Assembly (NCBI RefSeq): GCF_016906535.1
Contig: NC_057384.1
Span: 1,550,001 to 1,614,000, forward strand
DNA length: 64,000 nt
Direction: 5' to 3'
Source of the DNA: Rhizoctonia solani
Taxonomy: Eukaryota; Basidiomycota; Agaricomycetes; Cantharellales; Ceratobasidiaceae
The notes beneath the pieces were generated by a model that did no database searches, was not told the DNA's origin, and worked only from the letters and a program-made list of their open reading frames with translations. Below, piece after piece: positions 34,803-45,011 of the stretch (its first letter is position 1; each line of letters starts with the position of its first letter). The position numbers and the translations under genes were made by a program.

Positions 34803-36481
34803 CTAATACAGCTTATCACCAATATACACAAAGGTACAATTGGTGTCAATCCAATTCTTGCCATCAACTGTGGCATAACTACAATCAGCAAATACAGAAG
34901 GCTTAGAATTGGAACATATAACAGTAGAACGCCCCCATTGGCAATGGCGCTCTGATCTATAACTAGTGTGGAAGTTGAAGTCTTCCTGCACCCACATCTT
35001 CAAAGGAACCTTGGACCAATCCATATCATCCAGCACTGCATACTGAACCATAGGATGGTCACTAAACTCATCAGAGTTGAGGTTCTGCCTGAACCTAATA
35101 TGGTGCCCCCAAGAACAAGCCAGGGCTGACTTCCCTGTTTCTGAGGGCCCCCACAAAACAAGGATCTTACCACAATCAGATTCAGGGTCACGTTCCAATA
35201 TATTGGAAGCAACCCACTCCTGAACACCAGGTGGCAAGTTGACTGTAGCCCTGGTAACAACTTGTCAACATTCTCTTCTATGATGAAAAAGAAGAGGACT
35301 TACTTCTTAAGGGCCTTGGGTTCACATACACCCTGAGGAAGGGCACCCTTGTCCCTGTAGAAGTAACCAGTGAAAGCCTTGAGGTTGTTATACCCCATGG
35401 CCATATCACAAGGTTGGCGCTCCTTTAAGCAACCAAAAAATCCCTCAGCATCCTCTGCCTCCATGGCATAGGCAAAATCTTCATTACGCTGTAATAAGAG
35501 AACCATCAGCTGAGAACCTCTTTCCATAACCAGGGACTTACATTGGTCTTAGCCTTCAACCCTGCAGGGCACTGGCCTAATAAGAACTCCTCTGTAAGGT
35601 TCCCATATCTTGCCTCCCAGGCATCTGCCTCCTTCTTGAGATACTCATAGGCTGATAAAGGGGCAAACCTTCCCTTATCATCCCTAAGTACAAGAAGACG
35701 CTCATGAGGGCGCACTCCCTTATACTTCCATAGGTTCAGGGCCTCTGATGAGATGAGGGTCCTGGCCCAAACAATAACATGGCAATGCCAATCAGGCTGC
35801 CATTCACCTTCCCTCAGGTCATGGGACTCAGTGACTCCCATGGCATACTCCAAAAGGGAATTTGCCCCACTCCTCAGAGTAAGAAGATGATCTACAAGAC
35901 TTGAATAATCTTCAGTAAAAGTAAAAACATCCTGGGTATAACTACTTACTCTTTTATAACCTCATGGCAAGAGGTTTCCCTTGTCTCCTCACTCTTGACA
36001 TAACAAGCATAAGTGAGAAGATAACACTTCCCCTTACGACAGAAGTGCCTTCCTTCTTGGGGAAGAACCCCAATGTCCTCCTGCCCTTCAGGGGCTGCAG
36101 GAACAATAGATTCCCTTGACTCCAATGGAGCCATGGATGGGACAATGGAGCTTCCTCCATTTTCTAAGTCTTCCCTGTTGCTGGGCACTGCTAACCAACG
36201 CCTGGACAAGGGGGGAAGCACGCAGGATATCTGTGACTTTACAGTTATCTTTTAGTAAAAGGATTTTGCTAGCAAACAAGACCACTTACTCCTTCTTCTT
36301 GGGAGTCCAGATCCAGCCTTCTTTTGAGAGTCCTGGGAGTGAGCTGTGACAGAGGCAGCTCTTGACTCTGCCACACAGTAGATGCAATCTGGGAAACATA
36401 GGGGGTGGCATCCAACAGCCCTGAAGGCTGTGAATCCAAGACTGTGGAGGGAGTGGCGCTGGCAGTTGGGCATTGAGACAT
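34803..36481 (-). CDS. CRESS/geminivirus-type Rep-like protein, HUH endonuclease plus SF3 helicase, about five exons
   Basis: Rep proteins nick the origin with a tyrosine and unwind DNA in rolling-circle replication. On the minus strand, exons near 36290-36481, 35953-36249, 35510-35900, 35303-35474 and 34803-35247 are separated by short GT-AG introns. HUH motif I (CYLLTYACY) is at 36001-36031, motif II with HCHVIV at 35770-35788, and motif III of the form YxxKxxD at 35622-35649. The helicase has Walker A GPSETGKSAL at 35128-35151, Walker B VLDDM at 35022-35036 and motif C VICSNS at 34904-34923. The join between the second and third exons does not keep frame in my model, so there may be a lesion or an intron border I have wrong. 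Introns show adaptation to a nuclear gene. It lies antisense inside element 3. Confidence 0.78.
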
Positions 36482-36876
36482 GTTGATGACTTATCCCACC
36501 TCCCACTGCCCTCTTCTTTATACCATGGGGGCCAAGAGACTGAATCAGAGGGAAATGACTTACTATACCAATCCTTTCTGAACAATAAAATGGCACCATA
36601 CAGTAACCAAGCAACCATGAAATATGTTGCTAACCAGGAACTTCCAGAAGACTTGAGAAGTTGCTTTACAAAGACTGTAGTGTGGGAACTTTCCCACAGG
36701 AAGAAAACAACATTCCAATAAGGATCACATGACCAAGAACAAGTCAGGTGACCTCAGAACAACTCATTGCACAATTGTACTTAGGAGAACTTGACACCTA
36801 ATAAGATATCTATCCAGATATCTTTTCTAATGGCACAAGTTCATGTCCCCTAAACTATGTGCAAAAGGGGGGGCAA

Positions 36877-37343
36877 TGTCATGACCCACTCCATTCTGTC
36901 CATGAGTCCTGACCTTGTCAAGCCTCCAACACACTCATGTTGCACACCAACATGACCGCAAGCACGCATATACTCGCACATATGCACTCAGAACCTCCAG
37001 GTTCCCACATATAAGAGACTTATGGTCGACATGGCTGGACTTAGTGATATTCTCTAAGTCCAGGTCACATGACCTCCCCCCCTCCAGTCCTTTATCAAAT
37101 ACTATACTAAACTACTACGGATTTGAGGTGGGGGGGGATGACATAATCTCTTCTATAATAATATATTATTCAGACCTTGCCTGCGGGCTCCCTTAACATT
37201 GGCCTGCGGCTAGGGGGGCGGGGGGAGTGCAATGTCCCCCAGCAACTTATATTATTAATATATCACTGTGCATCATATATACTATATATATCTTTGACAG
37301 TGGATATATATGGTAATAACCCCTCCAGATATGGGTTATGACA
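36877..37343 (+). repeat. 3' LTR of element 3
   Basis: 467 bp, nearly identical to the 5' LTR. Differences seen include one base in ACCCAATCC versus ACCCACTCC, the length of a G run, and one CpG-to-TpG change in the hairpin arm. Confidence 0.93.
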
Positions 37344-40333
37344 TTCTTGCCCACGGAGTATTCCGGGATTATCCCTCTTGGTCTTGTCATACGTTCTTTA
37401 GTCATTCTGAGTGCTGACTCTGCCTCCTGCCATTCCTGGGCCAGGGTATTGGCTACCAAATCTGCTTCTGGTACATTGGCTGGTACGGTTGACGGATTCA
37501 TTACAGGATTCCTTCCATCAACCAGTTCAAAGGGGGTCTTTCCGGTTGCAGCGTGTTTAGCGTTATTGTAAGCGTATTCCGCAAGTGGCAACCATTTGGC
37601 CCAGTCCAAGTGGTCTGCTGCTACATAAGATCTCAGGTAGAACTCAATGAACTGGTTGACGCGCTTGGTCTGTCCGTCTGATTTGGGGTGATAGGCCAAT
37701 GAGAAGGCAGGCTTAATTCCAAGTTGTTGGTATAGTGCCCTGAGGAACTTCCCGGTGAACGTGGTACCTCTATCAGAGACGGTTTTTATGGGTAATCCAT
37801 GTAGTTTCCAGACGTGGTTGACAAATAAGTCTGCTAAACCCTTTGATGTGACCCTTTTTGAGGTGGGAATAAAATGACCAAATTTTGAAAAGGAATCAAT
37901 TACAACTAGTATGGCGTTGTGTCCCTGGGATTTGGGGAACCCTGTGATGAAGTCATAGGAGATGGTGTGAAAAGGATAAGGGGGAACTTCTAACAGCTTC
38001 AGGGAGATAACTGGGGCATGCGCACGTTGGTTGGCTTGACAAGCTGGGCAGCATTTGACCCATTCCTTAGCAGAAGATTTCATTCCGGGCCACCAATAGC
38101 TCCTGCTGATAAGTTTGAGCGTCCTTTGTTGGCCTGGATGACCTGCCAGTGGGGAGTTGTGGAATTCCCTTAATAGTTGCTCTTTCAGGGGTTCTGAGTC
38201 CAGAACCACCAGTTTTCCGCGGTACCATAGCAAATCTTTTTCCCAATCATAGTCCTTATAGGCTTTCCTAATCAAAGGGGGTGCGTTGTCTACATCTTCA
38301 GTAAGGAACTTGATAATGGGTTCCAGTGATGGATCTTCCTTGAGCTTGGTGCAAATATCCGTGACAATATCTAATTCCTCTTCCAATGTATTTGCAAAAA
38401 CCTCTGGTGGTAGCATGACTTCTGGTTCTTGGGGGGTATCAACATAGTCCAATTGTCTGGACAAGGCATCCGGCTTCCCTGATTGCTTCCCTGGGCAATA
38501 ATGTATTTTGAAGTTAAAGTTGCTCAGGAATACGCGCCATCTAGCATGCCGTTGATTGAATGTCCTTGCCTGCATCCAGTACTCAAGGTTGCAGTGGTCT
38601 GTAAATACCTGAACCAGCTTGTCCGTGGCTTCCAGGAAAATGCGCCATTCCTCCAAGGCCTTGATGATGGCCAGGAGTTCCTTGTTGTGAGTGTTGTAGT
38701 TTCCCTCTGCCCCTGAGAATGATTTGGACATATACGCAATTGGGTGTAGCCGGTTATCTGAGCCCCGCTGACTAAGAATGGCTCCCATGGCAACTCCTGA
38801 GGCGTCTGTCTCAAGGTAATAAGGGAGTTCTGGGTTGGAGTGGATGAGAACTGGCAACTTGGTGACAAGAACCTTCAACTCCTGAAATGCTACTTCCTCT
38901 AGGTTGCCCCAAGACCAGGGGGTTTCCTTTCTGGTGAGGTTGTGCAGAGGGCGTGCTACTGAACTGAAATTGGGGATGAAGCGGCAGAGGTAGTTGACAA
39001 ATCCTAGGAAGGCTTGGACCTGCTTGACTGTTTTGGGGGTTGGCCAAGACATGACCGCCTCAATCTTCTTCTGATCCATGGAGAAGCCTGCCAGGGAAAT
39101 GACTATACCCAAGTAGTCCACTGTGGTGACATGGAAGTGACACTTGGAGAGTTTACAGAACAACTGATTCTTCATCAACTGTGATAGGACTTCCCTGACA
39201 TGGGTTGGGTGGTCCTTGGGGTCCTCTGAGAAGATCAGGATGTTGTCCAAGTAGATAACCACTGTGACGTCAATGAGGTCCCTAAACAGGTCATTCATGA
39301 AATGTTGGAAGGCGGCTGGGGCATTGGTAAGGCCAAAGGGCATCACCAGGTATTCAAATAACCTGTACTTTGTTCTAAATGCTGTCTTCCATTTGTCTCC
39401 TTCCTTGATCCTGACGTTGTTGTAGCCCCAGCGTAGATCAAGCTTTGTGAATATTTTAGCATGTCTCAGCTTTGCCATGAGGTTGTCCTGTCTTGGGAGT
39501 GGATATACATTTTTGTGGGTTACATCATTGAGTTTTTGGTAATCCACAACCAGCCTAAGAGATCTGTCTGCCTTCTTAACAAACATGACTGGGGCACCGG
39601 TGGAAGAAGTGCTGGGGCGGATCTTGCCTGTTGCCAATTCTTTGTCAATGTGCTGCTTGAGCGCCTTGGATTCAGCATCAGTCATGCCATATAAGGGTCC
39701 TGGGGATAGTTTGGCATCCGGGACAAGGTCTATGGATATATCATACTCCCTATGTGGAGGGAGGACCTTAAACTCTTCTTTGCCAAAGACTTTAGCAAAT
39801 TCATGGTACTGAGGGGGGAGGTCTGCCAAAGGATCTAGGTCCGCTTCTTCCTCAGAGGCAATCTGTGCTTGTTCAGGGAAGGTGATTAGTCCCTGTTGCC
39901 AGTCAATAAGGGGGGCTTCTGTTGTTAACCAAGTCATGCCAAGAATTGCCGGGGTGTTGCCAATGGGGCAAACAAGAAAGGGAATGGAGTGGGAATGGCC
40001 ATTGGCCAAAACAGTGAGGTGAACCTGGTGCCAAATGCAACCAGTCTGGGATATAGTACCATCTAACATTCTCACAACTTGTGGATTTTTGAGTTGGGTC
40101 TTTGGGATTTTGTATTTTTCCACAATTGAGGGGGAGATAAAGTTTGATGTGGCTCCTGAGTCAATGAGGGTTCTAAGGGGTTCTGCCGGGATGTTTTGGA
40201 TATATAGATTGATGAAAAGAAGTGGTTTTTTATTTGAGTCCAAACCAAGATTTACAAATTCCATGCTATCTACTATAACGTCCGTTTTTTGAGTTGGGGG
40301 CTTGGCAGCAGTCCTTGACTTCAATCTTTTCCC
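37344..40333 (-). pseudogene. pol: Pol of gypsy element 2, main part, catalytic residues lost
   Basis: Protease (LIDSGATSNFIS), RT, RNase H (ETDASGVAMGAIL) and integrase core are all present without stops up to the insertion point of element 3. The RT box is YLDN instead of YLDD (codon at 39242-39244), and the integrase Glu of GQTE is Lys (GQTKRVN). Many other changes relative to element 1 are D to N, E to K, G to R, R to Q, R to C or P to L, all explained by G-to-A or C-to-T. The copy is therefore enzymatically dead even without the nested insert. Confidence 0.9.
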
Positions 40334-41508
40334 AACTTGACATCTTCAGCCACCTTGGCTACCTCTTTGATTGTGGCTTTCCAGCGATTGGGGCATTGTT
40401 TGATGCCGTGCCCCTTTTGGCTGCATTTGACGCATAGCCCTGATGCGCGGCAGCAGTCCCTTTCCTCCGGTGTGACGTAGTTGGGGTCTTCCAATAGGCA
40501 GACCCGTTGAGTGGTAGTGGTGGAGGTGGTGGCCACAGTGGCCGGGGATTTGGCAGGGACCTTCTTTGGCCGGTTTTCCTCATTTTTGCGGCGGATGTTA
40601 TTGATTTTAATTGCCGCTGCAAAGATGGCTTCAAGATTGTCAGGGATGCTATCCTTGGTAGACAACAGTTCCTTGACTTTCCAGTGGAGGCCTTGCGTGA
40701 ACTGTGCAATATAGGCCTCCTCATTCCAGTCTAATTCTGCAATGAGGTTGCGGAACTCTGTGACATACTTGGAGGTGGTGGAGGTTTGGACCAGGGTAGC
40801 TATTTTCCTGGCGGCGGCCCGTTTGGCGTTGGGGTCAGCAAAGGCCTCCTTGAATTTGGCTGTTAGGGCCTGGATAGTGGTAGGAGGGTTACCTTTGCCC
40901 TTGATGATGTTTCCAATGATGGGGAGGGCCCAGTTGGCAGCCTTGTCTGTCATGTGGTATAAGATCCACACAACCATCTGCTCCTCCTCATCAAATTGGT
41001 CCCGGTGGAGTGCAACCCAGAGCATCATCCTATCAAGCCATTGGGTAGCCTTACGTCCCCTAGTGTTGCCTTTATAGGGGTCCAGAAGATCCATCTTGGG
41101 CCGCTTTACGGAGGACCCTGAATTGAAGGGGGTGAGGGACCCTAAGTGCCTCTTAGGCGTTCCTGTAGGCTCCTTTTTGGGGTGCCTTGGCTCTTCCTCT
41201 TCCTCTGAATCAAATCCGGTTCCCCTGGTGGGTTGGAAAGGGGCTTTGAGCCCAGGCCTAACCGTGCCTGGAGTGTGGGTTTCTCCTCCCAAATGAGTGG
41301 GGGGAGTGACAGGCCCAGTCAATGGGCCAGGCTGGGCTTGTCCTCCTTGATCCTTGTTGCCAAGGAGGTTGGCGGTTTCCTTGCATATGGCCTTGAGTTG
41401 GATGAGTTCTTGGCCTTGTGATTTGATTTGGTCCTGCAAGGACCCAACAGTGGCAGTGAGGGCTGTGATAGCCTTGAGGAGAGCGGTAAGGGACGGCTCT
41501 GGTTCCAT
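40321..41508 (-). CDS. gag: Gag of gypsy element 2, about 395 aa
   Basis: The start at 41508 (MEPEPSLTALLKAI) matches element 1. It has the capsid domain (ATQWLDRMMLWVALHRDQF) and knuckle CVKCSQKGHGIKQCP, and the frame is intact to the stop after GKD. It is probably not expressed usefully given the state of pol. Confidence 0.88.
   Translation of the reverse strand: MEPEPSLTALLKAITALTATVGSLQDQIKSQGQELIQLKAICKETANLLGNKDQGGQAQPGPLTGPVTPPTHLGGETHTPGTVRPGLKAPFQPTRGTGFDSEEEEEPRHPKKEPTGTPKRHLGSLTPFNSGSSVKRPKMDLLDPYKGNTRGRKATQWLDRMMLWVALHRDQFDEEEQMVVWILYHMTDKAANWALPIIGNIIKGKGNPPTTIQALTAKFKEAFADPNAKRAAARKIATLVQTSTTSKYVTEFRNLIAELDWNEEAYIAQFTQGLHWKVKELLSTKDSIPDNLEAIFAAAIKINNIRRKNEENRPKKVPAKSPATVATTSTTTTQRVCLLEDPNYVTPEERDCCRASGLCVKCSQKGHGIKQCPNRWKATIKEVAKVAEDVKLGKD
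40327..40333 (-). promoter_or_regulatory. -1 ribosomal frameshift site G GGA AAA (element 2)
   Basis: Same heptamer, same codon phase and same distance to the gag stop as in element 1, although the flanking sequence has diverged. Confidence 0.75.
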
Positions 41509-42028
41509 CCTTGGCAAGTCTTGCGGAGTGGGAGATGCGCTGCGAGAGGGTGGTTGGGAATGGGTTGGAATGGAATGGCAGCTGGAGCGGCTGGAGGGGC
41601 GCAAGTAGGGGTGAGGGACGCCAGAGCGTGTGGATGGTATAGTGAAGACGGCGTGGGGGATAAGAGTGCCTGATTCAGGACTTATGAGCGGTTTTTGCGC
41701 AGTGTGTGAACGCTAAATCCTTGCGTCAGACACCTAGCGTTGTACAATCCCTACAACAAATCAACAGATCTGGCAATTGTGATACAAGCGGGTTTTTTGC
41801 AAGCGGGTGGTTCAGCTGTCTAGGATTGCTAACTGCTGTGTTCCAGCAAAACACGTGGTATGCAGACAATTAGAGACTGTCTGCCTTATAGCAATTTGGT
41901 ACTGGGTGGGACCAACAGCTGTTTGATTATTAAAGCTGAAAGGCGAGTCCAATCACCTGTTTTCCCTTGTGCTAGTATGGGAGTTCCTCTTGTTTGTCAA
42001 TCAAGCCTACAAAAAGTCAATTTTACAA

Positions 42029-42601
42029 TGTTGTACACCACTGTAAGGTGGGTACTTGCTGGTGAAGGCGGGCGCTTGTGGCCGTGCTACTACACAGATG
42101 TATGTAATCTAACTACGTAAGGCTATCTACTACTAACTAAGTTGCTTATGGCAACAACTAACTATCTACTGGCAATGCGGAGGGGCCCTAGGCCTGGAGG
42201 TGTGGTAAGTTAGGTAAGGGGGTGATGCGTCAGCAGAACTTCTGGGGGGGGCGGCTACTCAGCTGGCTGGTGCCTCCTCAATGGATATGAGACAAGGTAA
42301 AATCAACTTGGGATCTCCAAGCAATTTTCCTGCTGTTTATATAGACAAGAGAGAAGGTATATACATGGTCTGTGCGTGAGATAAGGAAGCGTTTGTGTGA
42401 AAAGAGAAGCGTACTGCGGGCTGCGCAGAAGCGTGGATTTCTCCTAAGCGCCCTTGGCACGGCATCTCAGCGCGGCATCTTGGCATAAATAAGCGCCAAG
42501 ATCACGTGATCAAAAAACATGAGATATTAAGTCCGTAAAAAATACTAAAAATAATAGAAAATTCAGGCGATTCTAATGGTATATGTTAGGAGGTTATAAC
42601 A
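42029..42601 (-). repeat. 5' LTR of gypsy element 2, intact
   Basis: 573 bp, starting TGTTGTACACC and ending GGTTATAACA on the plus strand, next to the TSD CAGCC. Confidence 0.94.
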
Positions 42602-42804
42602 CAGCCATCCAAGAGTTCCGCATCCCATTTATTGGCTTCTTTAATGTATACGTTCCAAACCCTTGCATCTTTTGCAAGCTTGGAACCATACTTGTCTGGT
42701 TTCAGTAATGGATCATCACATTTACAAGCCAAAATCATGTACAACAATGTCCTGGACACAGTCACATGACCAGTACAAGTGGTTGCATGCTGGCCCAAGC
42801 CCAA
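42602..42804 (-). pseudogene. DUF6535-family gene, 5' part
   Basis: The translation LAKDARVWNVYIKEANKWD is the family's N-terminal hallmark (W-x-V-Y-x-x-E-A) and leads into ELLDG at the TSD. It continues in frame on the other side of the retrotransposon nest at 23882-23892 (Trp-Asn-Lys then a GT donor). The upstream start is not resolved; a tRNA-like repeat sits a few bases upstream at 42813. Confidence 0.8.
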
Positions 42805-42812
42805 ATTTGGGG

Positions 42813-42920
42813 GGTAGCAGGTGTAATCATGGGTTGTCAGCAGAGGAATAATAGGGCTCTATGGCTTAGTGGTCAAGCTGGTTCAATTCCAGCTAGTTCT
42901 ATTTTCCTCTGTTTATGACA
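42813..42920 (+). repeat. tRNA-like 108 bp repeat with pol III A and B boxes, copy 1
   Basis: A box TGGCTTAGTGG at 42862-42872 and B box GGTTCAATTCC at 42880-42890 are only 7 bp apart. The T arm CTGG-TTCAATT-CCAG pairs perfectly. The outer arms CAGAGGAATAATAGGGCT and AGTTCTATTTTCCTCTG (42841-42858, 42895-42911) form one long stem that includes an acceptor-like helix. No anticodon arm exists. A second 108 bp copy lies inverted at 63864-63971. It is probably a tRNA-derived SINE or hairpin element. Confidence 0.72.
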
Positions 42921-43511
42921 ACAATTTGTTATTTTAGTAGGTAGACTAAGGGCAAGAAACCAAGCACACACCTGCTTGTGCATTTGTTGGATAACTTGAG
43001 GCTTCAATCTCAAGCCTACATTGTTGTTTTCATTATTTGGCTGGTTGCATTGTTTTATGATTATTAATCCAAGCCATGAGTGCTGGGATACCAAAAAAAA
43101 CCTACATTCACAAATTTCTCACTTTTTTGTTGAGCAACAGAGCCTTGCCAATTTGTCCCAGAATCCAACCCATGGTGCTTAAGCTCTCCTTTTGACCCAC
43201 CAGCCAACAGGTTAGTTGGTATCAGTAGTGACATTCTAGCCCACGTAGAACAGGGGGATAGTAGTTATGGATGAGAGTAAATTATGGTTGTACAGTCTAG
43301 ATTAGACGCCCTTGCTCAAGTCCTTAATAGCCCCCCTACACACGTGTACTTTGGATACAAAATGGATGACAGCAATTGCCCATCACCCAACCCGCGGTTG
43401 TGCGCTTTTAATTAGTGCTTAGGCAAAAACTCACAGTGTTTTAGAATTTTTCTATTGTTTGCAAACTCTTGTTTGCTTAAGCAGTCTGTTCACAATTGTA
43501 CAAAACCTGGC
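42921..43511. other. Spacer between repeats, no gene
   Basis: No protein-like frame is seen. The last bases CTGGC are the target duplication of the following solo LTR. Confidence 0.45.
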
Positions 43512-44081
43512 TGTCCTAGACATCTGTAAGGACATCAAGGGCGCAGGTGATTACGGCCGTGTGGGATACAGGTGTGAACTGCTTAAGGCAGTGAGGACTA
43601 CCCTACAACGTCTAACTAACTATCTACAATGACCGCGCACTATAAGGCGGCGGCAAACTACATATGTACAGTGAGAACAACGCTTAAGGCATGTGACTAA
43701 GTAGCTTACTGGGCTGTAAGGCCCTTGTACAATGTGGGATGCAACAAGAGGTAATTGACCTGGGTGTTACCATGGTCAGTTGGCCTCCTTATATATTACA
43801 GATGTGAGCTAATTACAAATACATAATATGCAATATCATAACCAATAAGAACCCCGCTCTGCAGTTGTCCTTACTCATGCATATGTGTCACTGACATGTT
43901 ATGATGACATCATAGGTGGAGGTGGCTACGTGTGATGAGTAAGCGCAAAGGGGGACGTGGCTTGGCGCTTAGCGTATGATATAAGCGTCGAGGGCACGTG
44001 ATCGAAAATGTTGTCTGTTTAGCTTTGTTTAAATTTGAGAAAATGGGAATAAATTCCCTGGTATTGAGTGTGTCTACAACA
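43512..44081 (-). mobile_element. Solo LTR, 570 bp, third LTR family
   Basis: It starts TGTCCTAGACATC and ends GTCTACAACA, with CTGGC on both sides (43507-43511, 44082-44086). It shares the general word pattern of the gypsy LTRs (ACGGCCGTG, CACGTGATC) but is a different family. The first 29 bp of a second copy are at 63972-64000. Confidence 0.85.
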
Positions 44082-44346
44082 CTGGCGCGCATTAGCCACA
44101 TAAATGAGTTAATGAAGTAAAGAATTTCACATCAAACACAATTTGCAAGTATGAATATATGTATATAATATATATCATTGAAATTGCGTAATTACGTTCC
44201 AAAATAGGACAGAGTACTATTGAGCAAGGTGAACTCTTCGCCTGTGACGCATGCTGCAGGCCATGCTGTGCGATACCATCTTAAACCGCACCCCCCCCCC
44301 TCCACTTTCAACCGTCCCAAATTTACCCTGACAATATTGCTCATAG

Positions 44347-44780
44347 ACACCAGCTACAACCTCATGAAAACGATCCAAACAAAGTTCCACACGATCGGCA
44401 CGACCCACACTCCGGCCATCCTCGAAGAATGCTTTCGCGACTATGCGCCCGACTGGATCAAGGTCCAACACCAATTCGTCGTGCACGGGATGTGCATGGA
44501 CCTGCATACCGATCGGGATCGGGCCGTTACCACCACACCGTCCGCGGTTCGTAAACGGCACTACGAGCTGTGCAACGGCGTGTGGGACTCGGTCGCCCAG
44601 GCGCTGCGACTAAAGGATCAGATCGCCCGGGTTCGGAGAGCGTGGAACGGGTGCGTGTTTCTGCGCTGCCAGGATCCGATCGGGATAGACCGACGGGGTG
44701 TTGCGTATGCTTGCTCCAAGTGCAAGGCGGTCCCTTATTGTAGTGTTCGATGCCAAGCTGGGTGAGTCACTGGGTTAGGG

Positions 44781-44850
<70 letters not shown>

Positions 44851-45011
44851 ATTTGGCAGCTCATATATGATGTTGCAGTGACTGGGATATCGGAGGCGAG
44901 CGCGACCCGTATCGTCATACGTGCCAACAGCTTTCGCAAGTATTTGACCCAGCTCATGCCTCGGACCCGCTATCCTTTGCTCATTTGCTCAGCTTTCTCA
45001 ACCCGCAGTAA
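44347..45011 (+). CDS. MYND zinc-finger protein, 3' half only
   Basis: Two exons, 44347-44761 and 44879-45011, join in frame with a 117 bp intron. The sequence parallels the C-terminal 170 residues of the complete gene at 53593-55528, including a DYAPDWIK/YFPEWVK segment and the finger: C-x2-C (ACSKCKAVPYC), CSVRC, then DWDIGG and HTC. The last ligands are H-x-C instead of H-x3-C. The first exon begins at an AG acceptor, so upstream exons are missing; a solo LTR lies 260 bp upstream. GC content is high compared with its surroundings. MYND fingers bind proline-rich partner peptides; no specific role can be named. Confidence 0.6.
44784..44845 (+). repeat. (TG)n microsatellite, 62 bp, inside an intron
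   Basis: Uninterrupted TG/GT units start 22 bp after the 5' splice site of the MYND gene intron. Confidence 0.95.

Larger units (their letters stand above)
31154..37343 (+). mobile_element. Element 3: non-autonomous LTR element carrying an antisense CRESS-type Rep gene
   Basis: LTRs at 31154-31621 (468 bp) and 36877-37343 (467 bp) begin TGTCATGACCC and end GGGTTATGACA. The target duplication is TTCTC (31149-31153) and TTCTT (37344-37348); the undisturbed sequence in element 1 has TTCTT. A polypurine tract GCAAAAGGGGGGGCAA precedes the second LTR, as in the gypsy elements. The 5.25 kb interior has no recognisable protease, RT or integrase. It has sense ORFs at 32892-34591 and a multi-exon Rep-like gene on the minus strand at 34803-36481, converging at about 34.7 kb. 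The few LTR differences indicate a recent insertion. It is best described as a gypsy-mobilised non-autonomous element; replication by Rep is only a hypothesis. Confidence 0.9.
23888..42606 (-). mobile_element. Gypsy element 2 (minus strand) carrying two nested elements
   Basis: The outer element spans 23893-42601, flanked by a 5 bp target duplication CAGCC at 23888-23892 and 42602-42606. Its LTRs are 573 bp: 42029-42601 on the 5' side, and 23893-24430 plus 30670-30704 on the 3' side. Removing the insertion of element 1 (24431-30669) and element 3 (31154-37348) leaves about 6.3 kb, the size of element 1. Order on the minus strand: LTR, leader, gag, -1 shift, pol, polypurine tract at 30705-30716, LTR. 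It split the DUF6535 gene. Missense changes at catalytic positions and the nested inserts show that it is dead. Confidence 0.93.

Noticed and set aside
31154..37343. Element 3 as a plain integrated geminivirus-like genome
   Set aside because: LTRs with TG...CA ends, a 5 bp TSD and a polypurine tract show integration as an LTR element.
42873..43094. Open frame ending in ...LAGIEPA, also seen at the end of LINE ORF2
   Set aside because: This peptide end is the reverse translation of the tRNA-like T arm; it is a shadow of the repeat, not a protein.
44784..44845. Repeat tract as a CRISPR-like or telomeric array
   Set aside because: It is a simple dinucleotide microsatellite; no spacers.
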